Shown here: positions 38,504-48,091 of the stretch, piece by piece
How positions within the stretch are numbered: position 1 is the stretch's first letter
How the letters are laid out: each line of letters starts with the position of its first letter
Assembly (NCBI RefSeq): GCF_019145475.1
Contig: NZ_JAHTKI010000001.1
Coordinates: 310,001 to 374,000 of the forward strand
DNA length: 64,000 bases
Direction: 5' to 3'
Source: Pseudomonas botevensis
Lineage (GTDB): Bacteria > Pseudomonadota > Gammaproteobacteria > Pseudomonadales > Pseudomonadaceae
Notes under the pieces: generated by a model
Told to the model about the DNA's origin: nothing
The model's input: only the letters and a program-made list of their open reading frames with translations
Databases searched by the model: none
Translations under genes and position numbers: made by a program

Positions 38504-38773
38504 TTGAACCGCAATGGTATGCGCCCGATTCATCCGGGAGAGGTTCTGAATAAGGAATTCATGGAGCCGTTGGGCATGACTGTCATGGATCTGGCCATGC
38601 CCACGAAATGGCCCGAAAGTGAGATTGAAAAGCTTGTGAAGTGCCAGATCAGGATCTGCGCCGATCTGGCAATCAGACTTGCCATTCATCTCAACACTAC
38701 GCCTGAGTTCTGGCTGAATCTTCAGTCGACTTACTATTTGCGCAGGGCTCAGGTCAGGCATGCGGGCTTATAG
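38504..38773 (+). CDS. HigA-family addiction-module antitoxin, orphan
   Basis: 89 residues from a TTG at 38504, supported by GGAGG with a 6-7 base gap; an ATG at 38519 is the alternative. It starts NRNGMRPIHPGEVLNKEFME, the HigA N-terminus, and ends with AIRLAIHLNTTPEFWLNLQ, the HigA signature. The helix-turn-helix between them (DLAMPTKWPESEIEKLV) is unusual compared with standard HigA. No HigB-type toxin is found in the 200 bases upstream, so it appears to be a solitary antitoxin, perhaps a remnant. Its end overlaps the convergent BRO gene by 6 bases. Confidence 0.75.
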   Translation: MNRNGMRPIHPGEVLNKEFMEPLGMTVMDLAMPTKWPESEIEKLVKCQIRICADLAIRLAIHLNTTPEFWLNLQSTYYLRRAQVRHAGL

Positions 38774-39289
38774 CGATTGAAGCATCCGCGAAGCCTTTTT
38801 CCACCAACCCTCCGTCACTGGGTGCTTTCGATCTTCCCGTTCTACCACCATCAACGGCACATCCTGCAACCGAATCCACGGCTGGTTATTCCAGTGCAGC
38901 AAGCTCAACGACATTTGCGGCCAGTCGAGCAGGCTCAGTTGTGGGCGTTCGCGAGCGGTGGGGTGTTGGGCGTCACGCAAGGTGGGAACGACTTCGTGGG
39001 TGAGCCATTCGCGCAGGGCTCGGTGTTCGGGGCAGTAGTGGTAGATGAGGAGGGCGTAGACGCCGGATTCGCTGATGAGCAGGGTGTTTTCGATTTCGCC
39101 ATGGATGAGGGTGCGGGTGGTCTGGTGTTGGTCGTGGTCGAGTTTGCGCAGGAGGCGGTCGTTGAGGTGAATGCGTAGTAATCGGCCGAGGTCGCGGGCG
39201 CAGAACCAGGGTTGGTTCTGGATCAGGAGGGCGTGGACGGGGAGTTTGTGGCGGGTAAAGACGCTGGGTGTTAAGTAGTTTTCTGCCAT
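38768..39289 (-). CDS. BRO-N/antirepressor-family protein
   Basis: 173 residues from the ATG at 39289. Residues 10-110 form a BRO-N domain: LPVHALLIQNQPWFCARDLG, the short strand-turn segment, then LLISESGVYALLIYHYC and REWLTHEVVPTLRDA. BRO-N domains occur in phage antirepressors and baculovirus DNA-binding proteins. The C-terminal 60 residues are specific. A C4-like antisense RNA lies directly upstream on the same strand, which is the usual control of phage Ant proteins. No other phage gene is adjacent. Confidence 0.8.
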   Translation of the reverse strand: MAENYLTPSVFTRHKLPVHALLIQNQPWFCARDLGRLLRIHLNDRLLRKLDHDQHQTTRTLIHGEIENTLLISESGVYALLIYHYCPEHRALREWLTHEVVPTLRDAQHPTARERPQLSLLDWPQMSLSLLHWNNQPWIRLQDVPLMVVEREDRKHPVTEGWWKKASRMLQSL

Positions 39290-39350
39290 GGAGCTGTTCT
39301 CGAGGTTCAATTGAGAAGACTGCCTCTGACCGTCGCCAAACGGTAAGGGT

Positions 39351-39425
39351 GGCAGCTGTACGCGGGTTGGCGAACCGGTAACCTCGAAATCCGGCAGACC
39401 CGAAGGTCTCCCACGCAAAGCTGCC
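39351..39425 (-). ncRNA. C4-type antisense RNA controlling the BRO/antirepressor gene
   Basis: On the minus strand an outer stem GGCAGCT/AGCTGCC encloses two hairpins: AGACC TTCG GGTCT, and a second arm presenting GGTTCGCCAACCC. This layout and sequence match the C4 antisense RNA known upstream of P1/P7-type ant genes. The exposed TCGCCAA can pair with TTGGCGA, present at 39332-39341 just before the BRO start and again at 39488-39497. That pairing is the expected mechanism: C4 blocks translation of the downstream gene. Confidence 0.7.
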
Positions 39426-39660
39426 ATAACTCGAAATGGAAAAGAGCCTCCATTCGAATGCGGTCACGTTGCGTCGAGGATTTCCAGGTCGCCAAACCCA
39501 GTGCCGAACATTCGGCATTGGGTGAGCTTAGAAACGAGGACTTTTCGGCGCAATCGGACGGCGGGGGTGAAGTCTGTAGGAAAGGGCCTGGAGTGTTGAG
39601 AGGCAGAAGATCAAAGGATCGCAGCCTCGCGTCGCCCGACAGCATCTACGGGTAAAGCGG
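39426..39660. other. Leader region upstream of the C4-like RNA
   Basis: No gene is supported here. The stretch should hold the promoter for the C4-BRO transcript (minus strand). The decamer GTCGCCAAAC at 39488-39497 repeats the one at 39332-39341 and is a second potential C4 pairing site. Frames that read through it give a protein-like tail but are translations of the RNA structure. Confidence 0.45.
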
Positions 39661-39712
39661 AAGGTCGTTCCGACCTTCATTCGCGGGCAAGCACGCTCCC
39701 ACAGGGGGCCGC
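39661..39712. repeat. Short palindrome followed by a half REP
   Basis: AAGGTCG TTC CGACCTT forms a hairpin, followed by TCGCGGGCAAGCACGCTCCC, one REP arm. It separates the variable patch from ubiK. Confidence 0.7.
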
Positions 39713-39732
39713 ATTCACAAAAAAACCAGGTG

Positions 39733-39993
39733 TTATTCGGCTGGCGGGCTCAGCTTCGCTTCCAGTTCAGCCACTTTCGCCTCAAGGCTCTCAAGCCGTG
39801 CGCGTGTACGGGCCAACACCACCATCTGACTATCGAATTCTTCACGGCTCACCAGATCCAGTTTGCTGAAGGCACTTTGCAGCAGCATCTTGAACTGGCT
39901 TTCGATTTCGGCTTTGGGCAATGGCGTGTCGCCGCTGAACAGGCGGGAGGCGGTGCCGCTCAGGGCGTCGAGGAAGTCTTTTGGCGCGAGCAT
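39733..39993 (-). CDS. ubiK: Ubiquinone biosynthesis accessory factor UbiK
   Basis: 86 residues: BMFP/YqiC-type protein that assists the ubiquinone-synthesis complex. It has an N-terminal amphipathic region (MLAPKDFLDALSGTASRLFSG) and a C-terminal coiled coil (EEFDSQMVVLARTRARLESL, then repeated LEAK), the standard UbiK layout. Convergent with nothing; it lies divergent from the glnK promoter region. Confidence 0.9.
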   Translation of the reverse strand: MLAPKDFLDALSGTASRLFSGDTPLPKAEIESQFKMLLQSAFSKLDLVSREEFDSQMVVLARTRARLESLEAKVAELEAKLSPPAE

Positions 39994-40063
39994 GGGGAAT
40001 GTCCTGGAAACAATGGCCGGCAGTGTATCACGCGCTGTCTATAGTCATTTGCGCAGGCCCGGA

Positions 40064-40114
40064 TGCACGCTTTTCGCGCAAGGGAATGCACAGGGTCGCA
40101 CCGTTGTTGTGCGT
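40064..40114 (+). promoter_or_regulatory. Two NtrC-like enhancer sites
   Basis: TGCACGCTTTTCGCGCA (40064-40080) and CGCACCGTTGTTGTGCG (40097-40113) are dyads resembling the NtrC consensus TGCACC-N-GGTGCA. They lie 75-125 bases before the sigma-54 promoter, the expected enhancer distance. Confidence 0.5.
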
Positions 40115-40189
40115 ATCTGGTTCGCGGTTTTCCCGACGATATCAGCCGTAACGGCCAAGGGATTGAAATCAGTGGGTTTTCCCGACATG

Positions 40190-40205
40190 GCAAGGTTTCT
40201 GCTTA
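40190..40205 (+). promoter_or_regulatory. Sigma-54 promoter of glnK-amtB
   Basis: TGGCAAGGTTTCTGCT matches TGGCACG-N4-TTGCW with two mismatches and has the correct GG/GC spacing. It fits the known NtrC/sigma-54 dependence of glnK-amtB in pseudomonads. Confidence 0.7.
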
Positions 40206-40291
40206 GACCCAAGTGACCCATGCACTGATGCAGTCGCTGTGACGATGCAGTGCGGCAGACGGGGCGGGGAGTTTCGTCTGGATGCGGTTAG

Positions 40292-40729
<438 letters not shown>

Positions 40730-40764
40730 GCCGCCACAAACCCAACGCCCCAGGAGAAAACAAA

Positions 40765-42102
40765 ATGACTCTGCGTAAATTCGCAGGGCTTGGAGCCCTG
40801 TTGTCTATCGTAATGCCCGGCCTGGCCATGGCGGCAGACGAAGTGGCTGCTCCAGTCCTGAACTCCGGCGACACTGCCTGGATGCTCACCTCCACAGCCC
40901 TCGTACTGTTCATGACCATTCCCGGCCTTGCGCTGTTCTACGGCGGCATGGTCCGTTCGAAAAACATTCTTTCCGTGATGATGCAGTGCTTCGCCATTAC
41001 CGGTCTGATCAGCGTCCTGTGGGTCATTTATGGCTACAGCATTGCGTTCGACACCACCGGCATGGAGCAGGGCGTCGTCAACTTCAACTCGTTCGTGGGC
41101 GGCATGGGCAAGGCGTTCCTCGCCGGCGTCACTCCGGCGAGTCTGACCGGCCCGGCGGCGCTGTTCCCCGAGGCAGTCTTCATTACCTTCCAGATGACCT
41201 TCGCGATCATCACCCCGGCGCTGATCGTCGGTGCGTTCGCCGAGCGGATGAAGTTCTCCGCGATGCTGGTCTTCATGGGGATCTGGTTCACCGTGGTCTA
41301 TGCGCCGATCGCGCACATGGTCTGGTCCGGCAACGGCGGCCTGCTGTGGGACTGGGGCGTGCTCGACTTCGCGGGCGGCACCGTGGTGCACATCAACGCC
41401 GGTATCGCCGGTCTGGTGGCCTGCCTGGTGCTGGGCAAGCGTAAAGGCTTCCCGACCACGCCGATGGCTCCGCACAACCTCGGTTACACCCTGATGGGCG
41501 CCGCGATGCTGTGGATCGGCTGGTTCGGCTTCAACGCCGGTTCCGCTGCTGCGGCCAACGGCACCGCCGGCATGGCGATGCTGGTGACCCAGATCGCGAC
41601 CGCTGCGGCGGCGCTGGGCTGGATGTTCGCCGAGTGGATCACCCACGGCAAACCAAGCGCACTGGGCATCGCCTCGGGTGTGGTGGCGGGTCTTGTGGCA
41701 ATCACTCCGGCTGCCGGCACGGTAGGCCCGATGGGCGCACTGGTGATCGGTCTGGCGGCGGGCGTGGTGTGCTTCTTCTGCGCCACTACCCTGAAGCGCA
41801 AAATGGGTTACGACGACTCCCTCGACGCCTTCGGCGTACACGGTATCGGCGGTATCCTCGGCGCGATCCTGACCGGTGTGTTCGCAGCACCGTCCCTGGG
41901 CGGCTTCGGCACTGTCACCGACATCGGTGCGCAAGTCTGGATTCAGATCAAGGGTGTCGGCTTCACCGTGATCTACACCGCGATCGCCACCTTCATCATC
42001 CTCAAGGTGCTGGACGCCGTGATGGGTCTGCGGGTGACCGACGAGGAAGAATCGGTGGGCCTGGACCTGGCACAACACAACGAGCGCGGCTACAACCTGT
42101 AA
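40765..42102 (+). CDS. amtB: Ammonium transporter AmtB
   Basis: 445 residues, with a signal peptide (MPGLAMAADE) and about 11 membrane helices. Conserved segments: LFYGGMVRSKN, DFAGGTVVHINAGIAGLV (first pore His), and DAFGVHGIGGILGAI (second pore His), ending in a cytoplasmic tail for GlnK docking. 35 bases downstream of glnK. Confidence 0.97.
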   Translation: MTLRKFAGLGALLSIVMPGLAMAADEVAAPVLNSGDTAWMLTSTALVLFMTIPGLALFYGGMVRSKNILSVMMQCFAITGLISVLWVIYGYSIAFDTTGMEQGVVNFNSFVGGMGKAFLAGVTPASLTGPAALFPEAVFITFQMTFAIITPALIVGAFAERMKFSAMLVFMGIWFTVVYAPIAHMVWSGNGGLLWDWGVLDFAGGTVVHINAGIAGLVACLVLGKRKGFPTTPMAPHNLGYTLMGAAMLWIGWFGFNAGSAAAANGTAGMAMLVTQIATAAAALGWMFAEWITHGKPSALGIASGVVAGLVAITPAAGTVGPMGALVIGLAAGVVCFFCATTLKRKMGYDDSLDAFGVHGIGGILGAILTGVFAAPSLGGFGTVTDIGAQVWIQIKGVGFTVIYTAIATFIILKVLDAVMGLRVTDEEESVGLDLAQHNERGYNL

Positions 42103-42114
42103 GTACGCGCACCG

Positions 42115-42147
42115 AAAAAACTTGCCCGGTACGCCGGGCATTTTTTT
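42115..42147 (+). terminator. Rho-independent terminator of glnK-amtB
   Basis: TGCCCGG, a four-base loop TACG, CCGGGCA, then seven T. Confidence 0.93.
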
Positions 42148-42318
42148 GCCTGCGATTTGTCATTCAGGGAGAGGCTGAAAGGATTTTTCGTACTGCTTTG
42201 GTCGCGTTTACGACGAGGGTTTTTCTGCGGCCAATGGCTTACGCGATTGCGGGAATATTAGGGCCTTTGTTTTTTCCCTGAGCGCGCTAGAATGCGCCCC
42301 GAACGTGCGGAGAACTGT

Positions 42319-42768
42319 ATGTGGCAACAGACTCTGATAACCCTGCGGGCACGGCCCCGGGGCTTTCATCTGGTAACGGACGAGTTACTCGCCGGCCTGC
42401 CTGAACTCAAGGCATGCCGGGTCGGTCTGTTGCATCTGTGGCTGCAGCACACCTCGGCGTCGTTGACCATCAACGAGAACGCCGATCCGGCGGTACGTCG
42501 CGACTTCGAACGATTTTTCAATCGTCTGATCCCACAAGGAGCAGACGGCTATGAGCATAACGACGAAGGCCTGGACGACCTCCCGGCGCACTTCAAGGCC
42601 AGCGTGCTTGGCTGCCAGATCAGTTTGCCGGTATCGGCAGGCCGTCTGGCACTGGGAACCTGGCAAGGCGTTTACCTGGGCGAGCACCGTGATCATGGCG
42701 GTGCCCGTAAAGTCCTCGCCACCTTGCACGGTGAAGGGGCATCACCGCTGGTCAGCAGCGGCGAATGA
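42319..42768 (+). CDS. YjbQ family protein (UPF0047)
   Basis: 149 residues from the ATG at 42319, with GGAG 7 bases upstream. Family hallmarks: [18 protein letters not shown] and the C-terminal [14 protein letters not shown]. Members form trimers with a metal- or phosphate-binding site; some have weak thiamin phosphate synthase activity, but the physiological role is unresolved. Stands in its PAO1 position between amtB and sutA. Confidence 0.9.
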   Translation: MWQQTLITLRARPRGFHLVTDELLAGLPELKACRVGLLHLWLQHTSASLTINENADPAVRRDFERFFNRLIPQGADGYEHNDEGLDDLPAHFKASVLGCQISLPVSAGRLALGTWQGVYLGEHRDHGGARKVLATLHGEGASPLVSSGE

Positions 42769-42844
42769 TTTTTTCCGGCGACTTTCGATAGTCGCCAAAG
42801 CTGGTCTATAACTAATCTGCTTTTCGCAAGTCATGAGGTAGAAC

Positions 42845-43180
42845 ATGAGCGACGATGATCTGGAAAACGACGACCTCGAAGTAGGCGACGAAGACGAGGG
42901 TGATGAGGGCCTGGAAGCGGCAGCTGACGACGGCGCTGAAGATGACGGCGGCGATAGCGACAGCGATGCCCCGGCTCCGGCCGCCAAAGGCAAGTCCAAG
43001 GCTGCGGTATCGGTAGACGAAATGCCGAGCATGGAAGCCAAGCAGAAGGAGCGTGACGCCCTGGCCAAGGCCATGGAAGATTTCCTTTCGCGTGGCGGCA
43101 AGGTGCAGGAAGTGGAGGCCAACGTGGTCGCCGATCCGCCCAAGAAGCCGGACAACAAGTACGGTAGCCGCCCTATCTGA
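42845..43180 (+). CDS. sutA: RNA polymerase-binding regulator SutA
   Basis: 111 residues. A long acidic, disordered N-terminal part (residues 2-45 mostly Asp, Glu, Ala), a central helical stretch (VDEMPSMEAKQKERDALAKA) and the basic tail KPDNKYGSRPI. This is the arrangement of SutA, which binds RNA polymerase and raises transcription in slow-growing Pseudomonas. Location next to YjbQ agrees. Confidence 0.9.
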   Translation: MSDDDLENDDLEVGDEDEGDEGLEAAADDGAEDDGGDSDSDAPAPAAKGKSKAAVSVDEMPSMEAKQKERDALAKAMEDFLSRGGKVQEVEANVVADPPKKPDNKYGSRPI

Positions 43181-43200
43181 GGCGTGCCGCTTGCTTGCTG

Positions 43201-43229
43201 AAAAAGCCCGCCGTCGCTGCGGGCTTTTT
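43201..43229 (+). terminator. Rho-independent terminator of sutA
   Basis: AAAAAGCCCGC and GCGGGCTTTTT pair perfectly with a seven-base loop; the symmetric A/T tracts allow use from both directions. Confidence 0.93.
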
Positions 43230-43263
43230 CATGCCTGAAACAAAAGGTCCGGGGCGATTTTTG

Positions 43264-43971
43264 TCAGGCGGAGGTGGCGTTCCAGCGGGCGAGCACGGCC
43301 GGCAACTCGGTCAGACTGCGAATCTCCGCATCCGGCAGGCGCTCGGCCTCCCAGACCTTGCCCGCCGGGTTGAACCACACTGCGCGCAATCCCGCCTGCT
43401 GCGCGCCGGCAATGTCATCCCCTGGGTGATCGCCGATATGCACCGCCGCTTCGGCACTCACACCGCCACGCTGCAGGGCCTCGTGGAACAGCCGCGCGTC
43501 CGGTTTGGCGATGCCGATGTCTTCGGCGCACAGGGCAAACTTGAAATAGTCGGCCAGCCCCAGGCGGCGCACATCGGCATTGCCGTTGGTGACCACGCCG
43601 AGGGCGTAGTGGTTGGCGAGGATTTCCAGCACCGGTTCGACCTCGGGAAACACCTCGATCTGATGCCGTGCGTGCAGGAACACTTCAAAACTCTTGTCCG
43701 CCAGGTCCGTCGCCTCGCCGTGGGCGTATCCCGCTTCCTCCAACGCATGGAACAACACCCGTCGGCGCAGCGCACTGATGCGGTGCTTGAGCCCCGGTTC
43801 GCTGCTCAGCACCCGTTCGCGGATGGCCCACAAATGTTCCACCGGCACCGCGCCCAGGTTTGGCGCATGCTCGCCCAGCCATTCACGCAAAACGGCTTCG
43901 GCGCTGACGATCACCGGGGCTGTGTCCCAGAGGGTGTCGTCGAGGTCGAAGGTGATCAACTGGATGCTCAT
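43264..43971 (-). CDS. HAD-superfamily hydrolase
   Basis: 235 residues from the ATG at 43971, which overlaps the xerC stop (ATGA). Motif I is [10 protein letters not shown] near residue 10, motif II is in [13 protein letters not shown], and motif III/IV is [12 protein letters not shown]...[10 protein letters not shown] cytosolic phosphatase, YjjG or FMN-phosphatase-like; the substrate is uncertain. Last gene of dapF-DUF484-xerC-HAD. Confidence 0.9.
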   Translation of the reverse strand: MSIQLITFDLDDTLWDTAPVIVSAEAVLREWLGEHAPNLGAVPVEHLWAIRERVLSSEPGLKHRISALRRRVLFHALEEAGYAHGEATDLADKSFEVFLHARHQIEVFPEVEPVLEILANHYALGVVTNGNADVRRLGLADYFKFALCAEDIGIAKPDARLFHEALQRGGVSAEAAVHIGDHPGDDIAGAQQAGLRAVWFNPAGKVWEAERLPDAEIRSLTELPAVLARWNATSA

Positions 43972-44867
43972 GAATCGTCGCCTTTCGTGCGTTTGGCCCG
44001 TGGATGGGCGCTGTCGTAGACCGCCGCCAGGTGCTGGAAGTCCAGGTGGGTGTAGATCTGGGTGGTCTTGATGTCCGAGTGGCCGAGCAGTTCCTGCACC
44101 GCACGCAGGTCCTGCGAGGATTCCAGCAAGTGGCTGGCGAAGGAGTGCCGCAGCATGTGCGGGTGCAGGTTCTGCCCCAGCTCTCGCTCGCCGGCCAGTT
44201 TCACCCGCACCTGAATGGCCCGTGGGCCGAGGCGCCGGCCTTGCTGGCTGACGAACACCGCGTCGTCCGCCGGGTTGGTCAGCGCGCGCAGCGGCAACCA
44301 TTGCTCCAGTGCTTCGCGGGCCTTGGTGCCGACCGGCAGCAGGCGGGTCTTGCTGCCCTTGCCGAGCACCTGGACCATGCCGTCGGCGAGGTCGAGTTGA
44401 TCGAGATTGAGCCCGGTCAATTCCGACAGGCGCAGGCCGGAGGAATAGAACAGCTCGAGGATTGCCTGATCGCGGCGGGCGAGAAAGTCGTCCTCAACAG
44501 CGCCTTCAAGCAGTTGCATGGCGCGGTCGGTGTCGAGGGTTTTCGGCAGCCGGCGTTCGCCTTTCGGCGGCGCCAGGCCAGTGGCCGGATCGTGGTCGCA
44601 GAGGCCTTCGCGATTGAGGTAGTGATAGAGCCCGCGCACCGCCGAGAGCAGGCGCGCGAGGCTGCGCGAAGACTGGCCCTGGGCATGCAGGCGCGCCACC
44701 AGGCTGCGCAGGCGCTGGATATCCAGGGCCTGCCAGCTGCCAATATTCTGTTTGATGCACCAGCCGACGACTTTATCCAAGTCGCGGCGATAGGCCGACA
44801 ACGTATGCGGCGACACCTGCCGCTCACTGCGCAGGTGTTCGCAGTAAGCGTCCAGTTGCCGTTCCAT
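43968..44867 (-). CDS. xerC: Tyrosine recombinase XerC
   Basis: 299 residues. N-terminal SAM-like DNA-binding domain ([20 protein letters not shown]) and catalytic domain with [10 protein letters not shown] (first Arg), [13 protein letters not shown] (His-x-x-Arg) and the nucleophile Tyr in [10 protein letters not shown]. With XerD it resolves chromosome dimers at dif. Lies between DUF484 and the HAD gene, the conserved gamma-proteobacterial order. Confidence 0.96.
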   Translation of the reverse strand: MERQLDAYCEHLRSERQVSPHTLSAYRRDLDKVVGWCIKQNIGSWQALDIQRLRSLVARLHAQGQSSRSLARLLSAVRGLYHYLNREGLCDHDPATGLAPPKGERRLPKTLDTDRAMQLLEGAVEDDFLARRDQAILELFYSSGLRLSELTGLNLDQLDLADGMVQVLGKGSKTRLLPVGTKAREALEQWLPLRALTNPADDAVFVSQQGRRLGPRAIQVRVKLAGERELGQNLHPHMLRHSFASHLLESSQDLRAVQELLGHSDIKTTQIYTHLDFQHLAAVYDSAHPRAKRTKGDDS

Positions 44868-44869
44868 GC

Positions 44870-45595
44870 TCAGCGTACCGAGCGCAGGGAGCTGTTGACC
44901 CGTGGCAGCACGCGGCCCATGACTTCGGCGATGTAGCTGAGGAACAGGGTTCCGACCGAGCTCTTGTAATGCTGCGGGTCGCGGCTGGCGATGGCGAGGA
45001 TCCCGTGGATGCCCTGATGGCTGACCGCAACCACGGCGGTGGAGCCGATCTGCTTGCGCTGTTCTTCGCCGAACAGGAAGTCCAGCTCATGTTCGCGCAG
45101 GCTGCCGCTGACACTCTTGCCTTCGGTGAGCAGGCCGCCAATGGCGGTTTGTGCATCGGCGTGGGTGACCCAGCGACCGACCGGTGCCGGGTTGTCGCCC
45201 AGCAGGATCAGGCTGACGAAGGGCACCTGGAAATCCTGGCGCAGGCTGTCTTCGACGGCGATCACCACGTCTTCGAGGCTGGTGGCGTCCATCAGCGCGA
45301 GGATCAGGCGGCGGGTCTTGTCGAACAGGCGGTCGTTGTCCCGGGCGACGTCCATCAATTGCGAGAGGCGGTGACGCATCTCGATATTGCGGTCGCGCAG
45401 GATGGTCATCTGGCGTTCGACCAGCGACACGGTGTCCCCGCGTCGGTGGGGAATGCGCATTGCCGGCAGCAGTTCTTCGTGCTCGACGAAGAAGTCCGGA
45501 TGAGCCTCCAGGTACGCGGCAACCGCTGCCGCCTCTAGGCTCTCGGACGCTGATTCGTCGGACTGTCGGGCGGGTACCTGAGGCTTATCGGTCAT
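44870..45595 (-). CDS. DUF484 family protein
   Basis: 241 residues, a GAF-like protein of unknown function always found between dapF and xer[21 protein letters not shown] and [20 protein letters not shown] are the conserved starts, with a predicted coiled coil and GAF domain after them. Starts 13 bases after the dapF stop and ends 2 bases before xerC; clearly one operon. Confidence 0.9.
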   Translation of the reverse strand: MTDKPQVPARQSDESASESLEAAAVAAYLEAHPDFFVEHEELLPAMRIPHRRGDTVSLVERQMTILRDRNIEMRHRLSQLMDVARDNDRLFDKTRRLILALMDATSLEDVVIAVEDSLRQDFQVPFVSLILLGDNPAPVGRWVTHADAQTAIGGLLTEGKSVSGSLREHELDFLFGEEQRKQIGSTAVVAVSHQGIHGILAIASRDPQHYKSSVGTLFLSYIAEVMGRVLPRVNSSLRSVR

Positions 45596-45608
45596 GGCTT
45601 CTGCTCAC

Positions 45609-46439
45609 TCAAAGACGCACTTGTCCTTCATAAACGCGCACTGCCGGACCCGTCATCAAGACCGGTTGGCCGGGGCCTGCCCACTCGATGGACAGGCGCC
45701 CGCCCGGCAGGTCGATCAACAGCGGTGAATCCATCCACCCCTGACTGATCGCCGCGACGGCCGCCGCGCAGGCGCCGGTGCCGCAGGCCTGGGTTTCTCC
45801 GGCACCGCGCTCCCAGACGCGCAACTGCGCGCGGTTGCGGTCGATGACCTGGAGGAAACCGACGTTGACCCGCGCCGGGAAGCGCGGATGGTGTTCGATC
45901 TTCGGCCCCAGTTCATGCACCGGTGCGTTGTTGATGTCTTCCACCCGCAGCACGGCGTGGGGGTTGCCCATCGATACCGCCGCCAGCTCGACATGCGTGC
46001 CGTCGACGTCCAGCGCATAGCTGGTCGCCTGCGCCGGTGCTTCGAACGGAATGTCCGCCGGCACGAGGCGCGGGGCGCCCATGTTCACGCCGATCTGGCC
46101 GTCGTTACGCACGTCCAGTTCGATGATGCCGCCCTTGGTCTCGACGCGGATCACGCGCTTGGCGGTCAGGCGCTTGTCGAGCACGAAGCGGGCGAAGCAG
46201 CGGGCACCGTTGCCGCACTGCTCCACTTCCGAGCCATCGGAGTTGAAGATCCGGTAGCGGAAATCCACGTCCGGATTGCTCGGCGCCTCGACGATCAGCA
46301 ACTGGTCGAAACCGATACCGGTGTGCCGGTCGCCCCATTGCTTGGCGTGCTTGGGCTGAATGTGCGCGTGCTGGCTGACCAGGTCGAGGACCATGAAGTC
46401 GTTGCCCAGGCCGTGCATTTTGGTAAAACGCAGCAGCAT
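45609..46439 (-). CDS. dapF: Diaminopimelate epimerase
   Basis: 276 residues from the ATG at 46439 ([19 protein letters not shown]). It interconverts LL- and meso-diaminopimelate for lysine and peptidoglycan. The two catalytic cysteines are visible in [13 protein letters not shown] and [14 protein letters not shown]. Follows lysA by 4 bases in the lptM-lysA-dapF-DUF484-xerC operon. Confidence 0.97.
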   Translation of the reverse strand: MLLRFTKMHGLGNDFMVLDLVSQHAHIQPKHAKQWGDRHTGIGFDQLLIVEAPSNPDVDFRYRIFNSDGSEVEQCGNGARCFARFVLDKRLTAKRVIRVETKGGIIELDVRNDGQIGVNMGAPRLVPADIPFEAPAQATSYALDVDGTHVELAAVSMGNPHAVLRVEDINNAPVHELGPKIEHHPRFPARVNVGFLQVIDRNRAQLRVWERGAGETQACGTGACAAAVAAISQGWMDSPLLIDLPGGRLSIEWAGPGQPVLMTGPAVRVYEGQVRL

Positions 46440-46443
46440 GGGG

Positions 46444-47691
46444 TTACTCCGGCAGCAGGCTTTCGCCGGCAAACAGCTCGGCCACGGTTTCGCGGCGGCG
46501 CACTTCAAATACCTGGTCACCGTCTACCAGCACCTCGGCGGCACGGCCACGGGTGTTGTAGTTGGAGCTCATCACGAAACCGTAGGCACCGGCCGAATGC
46601 ACGGCCAGCAGGTCGCCTTCTTCCAGGGCCAGTTCACGTTCCTTGGCCAGGAAGTCACCGGTTTCGCAGATGGGGCCGACGATGTCGTACTTGCGTGCGG
46701 CGGTGTCGCGCGGCTTGACGGCGGTGACGTCCATCCAGGCCTGGTACAGCGCCGGGCGGATCAGGTCGTTCATCGCCGCGTCGACGATGGCGAAATCCTT
46801 GTGTTCGGTGTGCTTGAGGTATTCGACCTGGGTCAACAGCACGCCGGCATTGGCGACGATGAAGCGGCCCGGCTCGAACACCAGCGCCAGATCGCGACCG
46901 GCCAGACGCTCGCGCACGGCTTTGATGTAGTCGGCGGCCAATGGCGGCTCTTCATCGCGATAACGCACGCCCAGGCCACCACCAAGGTCGATGTGGCGCA
47001 GGTGGATGCCGCAATCGCCGAGGCGGTCGACCAGGTCGAGCAGACGGTCGAGGGCATCGAGGAACGGCGGCAGGGTGGTCAGCTGCGAACCGATGTGGCA
47101 GTCGACGCCGACCACTTCCAGGTTCGGCAGATGCGCGGCGCGCACGTACACGTCTTCGGCGTCGGCAATGGCGATGCCGAACTTGTTTTCTTTCAGGCCG
47201 GTGGAAATGTACGGGTGGGTGCCGGCATCGACGTCCGGGTTGACGCGCAGCGAGACCGGCGCGCGAACGCCCAGCTCGGCGGCCACCACTTGCAGGCGCT
47301 CCAGCTCGTCGGTGGATTCGACGTTGAAGCAATGCACGCCGACTTCCAGGGCACGACGCATGTCGTCACGGGTCTTGCCGACGCCGGAGAACACGATCTT
47401 GTCGGCGCTGCCGCCAGCGGCGAGAACGCGCTCCAGTTCACCACGGGAGACGATGTCGAAACCGGCGCCGAGACGGGCCAGGACATTCAGAACGCCGAGG
47501 TTGGAGTTGGCCTTGACCGCGAAGCAGACCAGGTGCGGCATGCCGGCCAGCGCATCGGCGTAGGCCAGGTACTGGGCTTCGATGTGCGCGCGGGAGTAGA
47601 CGTAGGTCGGTGTGCCGAAGCGATCGGCGATGGCGGACAGCGCCACACCTTCCGCGAACAGCTCCCCGCCACGGTAGTTAAAAGCGTCCAT
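46444..47691 (-). CDS. lysA: Diaminopimelate decarboxylase
   Basis: 415 residues. PLP enzyme for the last step of lysine synthesis. PLP lysine Lys60 in [19 protein letters not shown], and the active-site cysteine in [10 protein letters not shown]. Second gene of the operon after lptM. Confidence 0.97.
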   Translation of the reverse strand: MDAFNYRGGELFAEGVALSAIADRFGTPTYVYSRAHIEAQYLAYADALAGMPHLVCFAVKANSNLGVLNVLARLGAGFDIVSRGELERVLAAGGSADKIVFSGVGKTRDDMRRALEVGVHCFNVESTDELERLQVVAAELGVRAPVSLRVNPDVDAGTHPYISTGLKENKFGIAIADAEDVYVRAAHLPNLEVVGVDCHIGSQLTTLPPFLDALDRLLDLVDRLGDCGIHLRHIDLGGGLGVRYRDEEPPLAADYIKAVRERLAGRDLALVFEPGRFIVANAGVLLTQVEYLKHTEHKDFAIVDAAMNDLIRPALYQAWMDVTAVKPRDTAARKYDIVGPICETGDFLAKERELALEEGDLLAVHSAGAYGFVMSSNYNTRGRAAEVLVDGDQVFEVRRRETVAELFAGESLLPE

Positions 47692-47700
47692 GGCGATCCC

Positions 47701-47874
47701 TTAGTAGACGTCGTGCTTGTGTGCTTTGGAGGCAGGCTGGTGTTGCGACGACTTGGCTTGTTCGGCCGGGTCCTGATCTTCATCGGGCAGGTACAGCGGG
47801 CCTTTCTGACCGCAGGCCGAAACGAGACAGGCAACCGCGACGAGCGCAGCAAGGGAAGAGATCAGGCGCTTCAT
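47701..47874 (-). CDS. lptM: Small outer-membrane lipoprotein LptM/LppL
   Basis: 57 residues, missed by long-ORF lists. Signal peptide with lipobox LVSAC (lipidated Cys21) followed by GQKGPLYLPDED, the YifL/LptM signature. LptM assists assembly of the LPS transporter LptD. First gene of the lysA-dapF operon, divergent from cyaY. Confidence 0.93.
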   Translation of the reverse strand: MKRLISSLAALVAVACLVSACGQKGPLYLPDEDQDPAEQAKSSQHQPASKAHKHDVY

Positions 47875-48091
47875 GGCGAAATCCTTGAAAATGCGTTAAT
47901 TGCGCCGGAGTATACCGGCCACCCGGCAGCTTGCCTATGCGACGGGACTCCCGTCTGGCGGGGCTTGCCCCGATCCGCATCAATCCTTCGGGTATCGGGA
48001 CGGGTGTCTGGTCGTTATTCTTTGCATTCGGCCGCCAGCGCTCGTATCTTGCGGCGCTTGAGCCCGATCAGACATTTTTGAGGTTGCCGCA

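Noticed and set aside
38973..39518. 181-residue minus-strand frame with an apparently conserved tail (SSYGSFAWETFGSAGFRGYR)
   Set aside because: It reads through the C4-like RNA; the conservation belongs to the RNA structure. The true gene is the BRO frame starting at 39289.
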